Notes under the pieces: generated by a model | Database searches by the model: none | Told to the model about the DNA's origin: nothing | The model's input: the letters and a program-made list of their open reading frames with translations, nothing else | Assembly (NCBI GenBank): GCA_963825425.1 | Contig: CAWGTF010000013.1 | Span: forward strand, 372,001-436,000 | Direction: 5' to 3' | Length of the DNA stretch: 64,000 nucleotides | From: PALSA-607 sp963825425 | GTDB taxonomy: Bacteria > Actinomycetota > Actinomycetes > Acidothermales > Acidothermaceae | Shown: positions 56,805 to 64,000 of the stretch, in pieces | Layout of the letters: every line of letters begins with the position of its first letter | Position numbering within the stretch: position 1 is the first letter of the stretch | Translations under genes and position numbers: made by a program

Positions 56805-57788
56805 CTAATTGAGCGGTTGGCGCAAGTCGGGCTGCCGCGGCGGGGGCGGCAGTGGCGTCGCCTCCCACGACCCCGAAACCGGTCGAGGCCGGACGCCGAC
56901 GGAGACCGGCCCGGAGAGGCCCACACCGGCGACAGCGGGCGCGAGGTGACGCGGGAGGTCGAGCGGTCCGGCCCCCTTCGGGCGGTAGGCGATCGTAGAA
57001 CCGACCGCGACCCGCTCGAAGCCGTCGTCGAGGCCAAGCGTGGTCTCGGCGCCGCCCAGGAAGAGGAACCCGTCGGGCCGCAAGATCGCCCTGACCCGAC
57101 GCAGCACCTCGATCTTGGTGGCCGGATCGAAATAGATCAGCACGTTGCGGAGGAACACGACGTCCATCTGGTGAACCTCGAACGGCTCGGCGAGGTTCAG
57201 CGGCGCAAACCGAACCATCTTCCGAACTGCTGCCACGACCCGCCAGTCGGTCTCGGCTCGCTCGAAGTGACGGACGAGCAGGGGTGCAGGGAGCCCTCGG
57301 TTCACTTCCAACTGGGAGTACCTGGCCCGACGCGCCTTGTCGAGAATGTCGCCGTTGAAGTCTGTCGCGAGCACGTCAACTTGCCAGTCCGCGGTGATCA
57401 ACGGATGGTCCAGCAGCGTCATGGCGATGCTGTAAGGCTCCTGACCGGTCGAACATGCTGCCGACCAGATCGTGAGGCGGTGGCTCGCGCTGCGCCGCTT
57501 GCACAGTTCGGGCACGATCGCCTGCGACAGCGCGTTGAACGGGTCTCGGTCGCGAAAGAAGGAAGTCTCGTTGGTCGTCATCGCCTCGACGATCTGCCGC
57601 CGCAGGACATCGTCGCGACTGCCCTGCAGGCGGGTGATCAGCGCCCCGACGTCGTCGAGGCCGGCATCGCGGGCGAGCGGCAGCAGCCGACTCTCGACGA
57701 GGTATTCCTTGCCGGGGCCAATGACAATCGCAGCCTGTCGCTTGACGAGGTCACTGACGAACGCAAAGGCGCTGGCGCTGATCGTCAC
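56805..57788 (-). CDS. cheR: Chemoreceptor methyltransferase CheR
   Basis: 327 aa. An N-terminal helical domain (FAFVSDLVKRQAAIVIGPGKEY in part) precedes the SAM fold: MTTNETSFFRDRDPF, SAACSTGQEPYSIAM, ATDFNGDILDKAR and DVVFLRNVLIYFD. Methylates receptor glutamates. The true start is GTG 57786-57788, overlapping the cheB stop (GTGA). A Pro-rich tail follows the domain. Confidence 0.93.
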   Translation of the reverse strand: MTISASAFAFVSDLVKRQAAIVIGPGKEYLVESRLLPLARDAGLDDVGALITRLQGSRDDVLRRQIVEAMTTNETSFFRDRDPFNALSQAIVPELCKRRSASHRLTIWSAACSTGQEPYSIAMTLLDHPLITADWQVDVLATDFNGDILDKARRARYSQLEVNRGLPAPLLVRHFERAETDWRVVAAVRKMVRFAPLNLAEPFEVHQMDVVFLRNVLIYFDPATKIEVLRRVRAILRPDGFLFLGGAETTLGLDDGFERVAVGSTIAYRPKGAGPLDLPRHLAPAVAGVGLSGPVSVGVRPRPVSGSWEATPLPPPPRQPDLRQPLN

Positions 57789-58910
57789 GAGGCGCCACCG
57801 AGAACAGCTCGGGCAGGCGACGCTGGGAGCAGCGGACGGGTGGCCGCCCGCCCGGTGCCATGCGCGCCCTGAAGCCGGCCCGCGATCTGGCCGCAACGCC
57901 ACGACCTCGGTGGCGACGCCAGCCGCCACAACAGCGCCTGGCATGCCCCACACAACAGAACTCGCTTCGTCCTGCACGATGACTGAGCCACCAGCGGCCC
58001 GCACCCGCTCGGCTCCCTTCGCGCCGTCCCGCCCCATGCCGGTGAGGACGCAGGCAACCACACCTGCCCCGTACACCGCGGCGGCAGACCGGAACAGAAC
58101 GTCGACCGAGGGCCGGCAATAGTTCTCCGGCGGCTCTTGCGTTAACCGCACTCGAACATCGACGCCATAACGGCGAACGGTCATGTGCTGGTCGCCGGGC
58201 GCAACCAGGATCCGGCCGGGCTCCACGAGTTGACCGTCGACAGCCTCGGCCACTTGCAGGGGAGAGCTGCGGTCGAGGCGCGACGCGAAGAGGCGGGTAA
58301 ACAGCGGTGGCATGTGTTGAACCACGAGAATTGGGACGCTGAGATCGCTTCGCAAGTCGGCCACGATCGAGCTGAGCGCGTCCGGACCACCTGTCGACGC
58401 ACCGATGACGATGACGTCGACGCGATCCTGGCGGACCGGGGAGCCTGTTGGGAGCGGCGCTTTCGGTGCTGGCCGACTGCCAAAGAGCGCGCGGGTGCGG
58501 GCCGCGCCGACGATCCCCTTGATCTTCGGGATCAGTTCGGCTCGGACGCGTTCGATTGAAGCAGTCGCGCTGGCTGTATGCGTTGGCTTCGTCACGTAGT
58601 CAGTGGCACCGGCCGCGAGAGCATCAAGGGTCGCCATCGCGCCGCGCTCGGTAACCGTGCTGAACATGACCACTGGCAGTGTTGGGTGCTTGCGGCGCAG
58701 TTCGCGCAAGGTCGCCAAGCCGTCCATGACCGGCATCTCGACGTCGAGAATCACGATGTCAGGACGTAGCGACTCAAGCTTGTCGAGCGCGATCCGGCCG
58801 TTCGCGGCGGTACCGACCACGGTGATGTCGGGGTCGCCGTCCAGGACGCTGGAGATGATGCGGCGAATAACGACAGAGTCATCGACGACGAGCACGCCGA
58901 TGCCGGCCAC
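57785..58910 (-). CDS. cheB: Chemoreceptor methylesterase CheB, one frameshift
   Basis: About 375 aa. The receiver (VVDDSVVIRRI, Asp56 in ILDVEMPVMDG) is joined to the esterase with catalytic Ser in IGASTGGPDAL, His in VVQHMPPLFT and Asp in GMGRDGAKG. GTG 58908-58910 follows GGGAGG by five bases. The printed frame runs through into cheR, but the proper C-terminus (AGRLQGAHGTGRAATRP ... VLGGAS) lies in another frame and stops at 57785, giving a normal GTGA overlap. The shift is near 57888. Confidence 0.92.
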
Positions 58911-59045
58911 CGCGACCTCCCGACCCGTGAGCGCCGGTCGCTTGTGCAAGCCGGCAGTAACCCATCGGCAGGAGTGGCTCGGGACTGAGGTCGCTGGGGT
59001 CCGACGGTCGGCAAACGCTCGGCTCAAACCACCGCGGCTGGATTT

Positions 59046-59090
59046 CTGTTGCGGCAACAGTTTCTCTGAGCTTCGCTTCGCTTCGCTCAG
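59046..59090. repeat. Two adjacent hairpins upstream of cheB
   Basis: CTGTTGC-G-GCAACAG (59046-59060) is a 15-bp palindrome. Next to it CTGAGC (59066-59071) and GCTCAG (59085-59090) enclose a repeated TTCGC pentamer. They lie between the unknown gene 59113-60003 and cheB and could end the first transcript or bind a regulator. Confidence 0.5.
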
Positions 59091-59112
59091 CCCTATCCCC
59101 GAGCTGACTGCG

Positions 59113-60003
59113 TCAGCCGAGAATCCCCACTGCCGTTTCCCACGGCGCCACCAACACCCCGTACGTCACCTCGTCGAGCAGGTCCTGCACGCCGACCGCC
59201 TGCAGGCAGCCACTGACGGAATTCCAGACGCCGCGCGCGGCGGTGGCCGCATCGACCCCGGAGATCCGCAGCGCCCGGACCGCCTGGAACTGCGCAGCCG
59301 CGGCGGGGCGCAATCGACCGGCGAGGTAGCTTGCCCAGGTTGCCGCGTGCATGCGGCTGCTCCAGTCGGCCTCGACCGAACCGGCCGCCGCGACGAGAAC
59401 GCCCACTTCGTCTTTGGACAGGGTCGCGACGCGGGCCAAAATCGTGTGCAGGTCGCCACCATATGGCCCGAGATCAGCCGGAATCGGCGGCAGCCGACGG
59501 GCGGCCGCGATCCAGGGTGTCCTGAGCAAGCGTCGGACGTCCTCGGCCAGCCGAGGTCCGCCGTACGCCGCCGCGAGAGCATCACTACCTAGTGCCACGA
59601 CGTGCGTCGGACTCTCGTCGAGAATGTCCAGGCGGAGCATCCGCAGCAAGTCGTCGAGGCTGCCAAACGATGCCGTGGTCAGGTCTCGGAGAACGGGCTC
59701 GAGTTCGCGGACGGCCGACTCGCTGACGTCCACCGCGTTCGCGGCCTCACCCAGAAGTTGCCCAACCGCCGACAACGCGTCGTCGAGGCGTCGCGGAGGC
59801 GTCAGTGCCGACACCTCGAGCCACGCCGCGGCACGCTGTGGATCGGTGACCTGCAAAGCGTCGAATCCGGACAGGTCGAGCGCCGGCTCACCGACCGTGC
59901 CCTGAAGGGCGAGCGCCTCGAGCAGGATGGTCGCGACCGCCGCGCCAGTCGGCAGGCGCGCGAGATCGAAGCCGACCGTCGGTGCATTGACGAGCGAGTA
60001 CAC
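59113..60003 (-). CDS. Unknown protein inside the chemotaxis cluster
   Basis: 296 aa, VYSLVNAPTVGFDLARLPT ... LLDEVTYGVLVAPWETAVG. Helical, acidic, no membrane segment, no signal peptide and no motif I recognise. GTG 60001-60003 follows GGAGGGG. It is transcribed after cheW (154 bp gap) and before cheB, so a role in the chemosensory system is possible but unproven. Confidence 0.75.
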   Translation of the reverse strand: MYSLVNAPTVGFDLARLPTGAAVATILLEALALQGTVGEPALDLSGFDALQVTDPQRAAAWLEVSALTPPRRLDDALSAVGQLLGEAANAVDVSESAVRELEPVLRDLTTASFGSLDDLLRMLRLDILDESPTHVVALGSDALAAAYGGPRLAEDVRRLLRTPWIAAARRLPPIPADLGPYGGDLHTILARVATLSKDEVGVLVAAAGSVEADWSSRMHAATWASYLAGRLRPAAAAQFQAVRALRISGVDAATAARGVWNSVSGCLQAVGVQDLLDEVTYGVLVAPWETAVGILG

Positions 60004-60156
60004 CGAACCCCTCCGGAACCATCGAACGAAAACCCGTGGCTCGAGGTAGCGGTCGTGATGACCTGCCCCGCGCAGCTGAGGTTCCTGATGGTCCCACTTA
60101 CTGGGGTCCGCGCGAGACGGCCGACCGGGCGAACCCTGGCTCAGAGCGCCCCGGTA

Positions 60157-60591
60157 TTAGACGGCGATACCGATATCGGCCGCGCGAGCGACGTCAAGCA
60201 CCAGGAGCAACGCGCCCTCGAGCTTGTATGCGCCGGTCACCAGCGTTGCGCCGGGACCCGTCATCGTCTCGGGCGGCTCCTCGAACTGTTCGGAGGACAC
60301 GTGGGCGACGTCCCCGATCGCATCGACCAGCAGGCTCACCGGCTCATCGTCAACCCTGACGACGACGTTCATCGGCAGGACGCCGTCGGCGCGCGGAGGC
60401 AAGCCGAGCCGCGTGCGTAGGTCGACGGCGGTGACGACCTCGCCGCGCAGATTGATGAGTCCAGCGGCGCCATGGCCGGCTAGCGGAACGGCGGTCATTT
60501 CCTGGTAACGGATGACTTCTTGCACCTTGTGTACCTCTACGCCGAATAGCAACGCGTCGATCGTGAAGGTGGCGAACTGCCGCAGCTCCAT
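60157..60591 (-). CDS. cheW: Coupling protein CheW
   Basis: 144 aa from ATG 60589-60591 (MELRQFATFTIDALLFGV), one base after the cheA stop. Characteristic KVQEVIRYQEMTAVPLA, GLINLRGEVVTAVDLR and VSLLVDAIGDV. It links receptors to CheA. The stop codon is followed by a GC-rich gap without a clear terminator. Confidence 0.95.
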   Translation of the reverse strand: MELRQFATFTIDALLFGVEVHKVQEVIRYQEMTAVPLAGHGAAGLINLRGEVVTAVDLRTRLGLPPRADGVLPMNVVVRVDDEPVSLLVDAIGDVAHVSSEQFEEPPETMTGPGATLVTGAYKLEGALLLVLDVARAADIGIAV

Positions 60592-60592
60592 A

Positions 60593-63330
60593 TCAGGACC
60601 CCAAGCCAACGTAGGTGTCTTCCGTGTAGTCCCCGTAGGGCGACACGTCTGCCGCGCCTGCAGCAGCTACTGCGTCGAAAAAGCGCGGGTCCGTGGCCAT
60701 GATGGCCTGCTCCATATCGAGGAGCTCGGTCACCAATTCTTGGACGACGACCACCCCGGAGACACCGAACGCGGAAACATCTCCCCGCGACGCCGGAGCC
60801 TCAGTCGCGATGTCGACCACAGCGTCGACAACCAAGCCCACACTGCGACGGCCCTGCGTGTACACAATCACCTTCAGCTGCGACACCTTCAGCTGCGAGC
60901 CAGCATCGGATACCGACTGCTCGCCCAGCATCGTGGAGAGACGTCCGAGCGGCAGCAACTGACCGCGGTACTGCACGACCTCGCGCTGACCGACGTGTTC
61001 GACTCGGTCCAGCGAAATCTCTTCCAGCCGGGTCACCATCGAGAGCGGGACGCCGAGTCGACGGTCGCCGACCGCGACGACGAGCAACGGCTCTGGACCC
61101 TCGACGACAGCAGTGGTCACCAGCTGCCGCTCGTGCTCCATGGCCGAGTCGCTCTCGCGTACCACGTGCGCGCGACGTGCCAATGCGCGGACGTCGAGGA
61201 TGAGCGCTACTCGACCGTCGCCAAGAATTGTCGCGCCGGAGTAGGTACCGATTCCCTTGAGCTGCCGCGACAACGGCTTGACGACGATTTCCTCAGTGTT
61301 CAGCACGCGATCGACAACGAGACCGAATCGACGCCCGTCCGCCTGGAGGACAAGGATGTAGACGGACTCGTCAACGTGCGGCGCGTCTGTCAGATCGAGG
61401 ACGTGATCAAGCCAGACGAGCGGGATCAGGGTGCCGCGCAACCGGAAGACCGGCGCACCCGAGAGGTACTCGACGCCAGCTCTTGCCTCTTCTCCTTCAA
61501 GGCACAGCAACTCGTCAAGGCTGACCTGCGGAACCGCGTAGCGCTCACCGGAGCACTCGACGGTTAGCGCCGGAATGATCGCCAGCGTCAATGGAATCTT
61601 GATCTTCAACGTCGTGCCGAGCCCTGTTTCGCTCGAGATGTCGACCGTGCCGCCGATCTTCTCGACGTTCGTGCGGACGACGTCCATGCCGACGCCTCGA
61701 CCCGACATGTTCGTCACTTTGGCCGCCGTCGAGAAGCCCGGTACGAAGATGAGATTGATGATCTCGCGCGGCGGCATCGCACGCAGTTGCTCGACCGTCG
61801 CCAGGCCGCGCTCGATCGCCTTCGTTGCGATGCGCGCCGGATCGATGCCCGCGCCGTCGTCGCTGATTTCGATATTGACCTGGCCGCCCTCATGGAACGC
61901 GCGCATCGTCAAGGTGCCTTCAGCCGGTTTGCCAGCGGCGACACGGGTTTCAGGAGCTTCGATCCCGTGGTCGATCGCATTCCGGACGAGGTGTGTCAGC
62001 GGATCCTTGATTGCCTCGAGGATCGTCTTGTCCAGCTCGGTGTCGCGACCCTCGAGAACGAGCCGGACCTCGCGACCGCATGCGACCGACACGTCACGCA
62101 CGAGGCGCGGCAGCTTGTTCCAGACGGTGTCGATCGGCTGCATCCGGGTCTTCATGACCCCCGCCTGGAGCTCGCTGACCAACAGGTTCAGTCGCTGCGA
62201 CGAACGCTGCATGCCAACGTCTGCGCGGGCTGCGGCCGTCGCGACGATTTGATTGCGGGTGAGTACGAGTTCGCCGACGAGACGCATGAGGGTGTCGAGC
62301 AAGTTCACGTCGACCCGCAGCGTTGACTCGCTGACCGAGCCGCCAGACCGCGCATCAGCCTGGGCGACGGCCTGGAGTTCAAGCGCCTCGCGCACCTGGT
62401 CGGGGGTGGCCTGGCCGTGATCGATGAGGATCTCGCCAAGCGGACGGTCGTCGCCAAGCTGCTGCTCGAGCATCGCGACCGCAACGTCCTCGGGGGCGAT
62501 ATCGGCACGTTGCTGGAGCAGCTCGCCTAGCAGCGGGACGTTCGCGGGTGGGTTCGCCGGTGCAGCGGGGGCGGCTCCGTTCGCCTTGCGGGCGGCACGC
62601 GCCGCTTTGATGTCGTGTTTGGCAACCTGCTCGGTGGGCTGCTCGGTGGGCTGCTCGGTGGGCGGCTCACCGACCGGCTGGGCATCCGTCGCGCGGCGTC
62701 GCGGCCGGGCCGTCGACTTCGCAGCCGTCGGGGCATTGGCACTTGGCGTCGCCGATCCGGGCGTGCCCGATGCCGGTGTACTCGAAGCCGGTGTACTCGA
62801 AGCCGATGCACTCGAAGCCGGTGCACTCGAAGCCGGGTGCTCGATGAAGCAGCCTGGGCAGTCGCCTTGGTCGGTCTGCCACGGGTCGCTGCGCTGGCGC
62901 CGTCTGCGACGGCCGCGCCGGCGGTTGCTAGCTCTGCCTCCGGGAGCGGGGTCTGCAAGGCGGTGAGTCGCGCCACGAGGTCCGTGTAGTCGCGGTCGTC
63001 TTCGACGCCGGTCGCCTCAATCGCGGCCAGGATGCCGCGGACCGCGTCAACGAGTTCCAAGAGCCCGGTCGCGCGCTCCTGCGTCAACCGCAGGCCGCCG
63101 TCGCGCAGGCGCGCGAGCAGGCCCTCGCCCGCGTGCGTCAGGACCTCGAGCTTCCCGAACGCCAGGAAGCCGCTCGTCCCCTTGATCGTGTGGATCGTGC
63201 GAAAGATGCTCTGGAGCAGCGGGTGGGCGTCAGGCTCCTGCTCGAGCGCAACCAGGTCACGGTCGAGTTGGTCGAGGTTCTCGTAGCTCTCTACGAGGAA
63301 CTCGCGCACGATCTCGTCGAACTCGTCCAT
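60593..63330 (-). CDS. cheA: Chemotaxis histidine kinase CheA, one frameshift in a repetitive linker
   Basis: About 912 aa. P1 Hpt domain with His47 in RTIHTIKGTSGFLAFG; a Ser/Ala/Pro linker (62500-62850); a short module GELLQQRADIAPEDVAVAML / GEILIDHGQATPDQVREALE resembling type II secretion N-domains; P3 dimerisation; P4 ATPase with HLVRNAIDHGIE, DDGAGID and GRGVGMDVV; and two CheW-like domains. The P1 frame changes near 62845, just before 15-bp tandem repeats; the correct frame reads ASSAPASSASASSTPASS. ATG 63328-63330 follows GGAGGAG. Heads the cluster. Confidence 0.93.
62627..62835. repeat. Tandem repeats in the cheA linker
   Basis: Four 15-bp units (GTGTACTCGAAGCCG and variants, 62776-62835) encode Ser-Pro-Ala repeats, and three 12-bp units (CTGCTCGGTGGG, 62627-62662) encode Glu-Gln-Pro-Thr. 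Both repeat lengths are multiples of three, so unit number can vary without frame loss. Confidence 0.85.
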
Positions 63331-63469
63331 TCACGCTCCTCCGCTGTCCGGGTCGCGTTCCGCGAACGCTCGCCGAGGTGTCGCGTCCCACGACGGCCGC
63401 ACGGCACGACGATCAGTGCATCGGCCGTTCTTCGAAACAACTGAGCCTCAAATTGCGACTGAGCTCGGG

Positions 63470-64000
63470 TCAGGGGCTAGCCGGGCCCTGCGCAGCGGCG
63501 TCGATCTCCCCCAAGCCGGCCCAGGGCAGCTGAGCTGGGGCCGCAGCGGCGCCCTCCGGGCAGTGCGCCCGCATCTCGCACCAGCCACACCGCGAGCCGG
63601 GCCTTGGCGCGAACATGTCCCCACCCACTGGAGCCGTCGCGCCCTGCGCATCGGATGCCTGCGCCTGGAGGCTCTGCGCCTGGGAGGTATCCGCCACAAA
63701 GGCGCTGGTGGCGGCTTGCGCCTCGTCGGCGATCTGCTCCGCTCGCCGCAGCTGGCGTTGCAGCGATTCGTCCGTGTGCTCGAACGCATGCACCTCGCCG
63801 CTGGGCAGGTGATGCAACTCGACCCGCAGGCAGCGCCGCCGCAACGTCGCCGCGCCCGCGATGGCGTACAGGGCGAGCGCCATCGAGCCACGGGTGTCGT
63901 CGACTGTCAGCGGGCGCCGGCCGGTCTTGTAGTCGACCACCACCAGCTCACCGCCTCGGTCATCGAGCCGGTCGACGCGACCGGAGAGGGCGAGCCGGTT
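63470..64000 (-). CDS. RecB-family PD-(D/E)XK nuclease, C-terminal part
   Basis: The frame is open to the right edge, so the N-terminus is outside. Catalytic residues are seen in SGRVDRLDD and VVVDYKTGR (Asp and Lys); the C-terminal CGWCEMRAHCPEG supplies iron-sulfur or zinc ligands as in RecB-like exonucleases. Homologues act near AdnAB in actinobacteria (family knowledge). Separated from cheA by a 139-bp gap with a candidate promoter for cheA (63418-63445). Confidence 0.88.
   Translation of the reverse strand, partial: NRLALSGRVDRLDDRGGELVVVDYKTGRRPLTVDDTRGSMALALYAIAGAATLRRRCLRVELHHLPSGEVHAFEHTDESLQRQLRRAEQIADEAQAATSAFVADTSQAQSLQAQASDAQGATAPVGGDMFAPRPGSRCGWCEMRAHCPEGAAAAPAQLPWAGLGEIDAAAQGPASP

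Noticed and set aside
62627..62835. CRISPR-like repeats
   Set aside because: Contiguous 12- and 15-bp tandem repeats without spacers, in frame within cheA.

Overview
The window is high-GC actinobacterial DNA. The evidence is a WhiB7 regulator with a C-terminal AT-hook, a mycothiol-dependent formaldehyde dehydrogenase, a mycoredoxin, AdnA/AdnB, UvrD2, MoeZ, a Ku plus stand-alone LigD-type polymerase pair, UPF0182 and other families centred on Actinomycetota. The order UPF0182 / PDZ-Lon protease / zincin-like hydrolase / ABC1 kinase / whiB7 / uvrD2 / mycoredoxin / nudC / adnB-adnA / ATL / moeZ / DUF3107 / ferritin-like / rhlE matches, from memory, the Mycobacterium tuberculosis block around Rv3193c to Rv3211. 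A complete chemotaxis kinase cluster makes a mycobacterium unlikely. A motile actinomycete of the Frankiales/Nakamurellales type fits better, but genus cannot be fixed from the sequence alone.

Layout. 1-5.2 kb: a sugar uptake locus (LacI-type repressor, binding protein, two permeases, GH1 beta-glucosidase) with a CebR-like operator, so probably for cellobiose or another beta-glucoside. 5.5-14.5 kb: a signalling island with a degenerate GGDEF-ANTAR-PP2C protein, three GAF-ANTAR proteins, a HAMP-less histidine kinase with an OmpR-type regulator, an EAL remnant and a GAF-GGDEF-EAL protein behind a stress-sigma-type promoter. 14.5 kb: initiator tRNA-fMet. 14.7-29 kb: conserved actinobacterial housekeeping genes (UPF0182, PDZ-Lon protease, moaE, SDR, zincin-like hydrolase, YgjP-like peptidase, a DUF5679 zinc ribbon missed by length filters, ArsR-SRPBCC, ThiF-like and ABC1 kinase). 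24.5-25.2 kb is non-coding and rich in DnaA-box-like sites. 29-30 kb: whiB7 with a long attenuator leader and an upstream ORF. 30-45 kb: DNA repair and redox genes. 45-49.5 kb: NHEJ pair and small conserved genes. 49.6-55.3 kb: RhlE-type helicase and two membrane glycosyltransferases. 55.3-63.3 kb: chemotaxis cluster (two CheY, CheX, CheR, CheB, an unknown gene, CheW, CheA). The right edge holds a partial RecB-type nuclease.

About 28 apparent single-base frameshifts interrupt otherwise perfect protein families, roughly one per 2-2.5 kb. Several sit at homopolymers or GC dinucleotide runs. I read most of them as sequencing or assembly errors, not gene decay. Affected genes are given as one CDS over the full span with the shift position stated.
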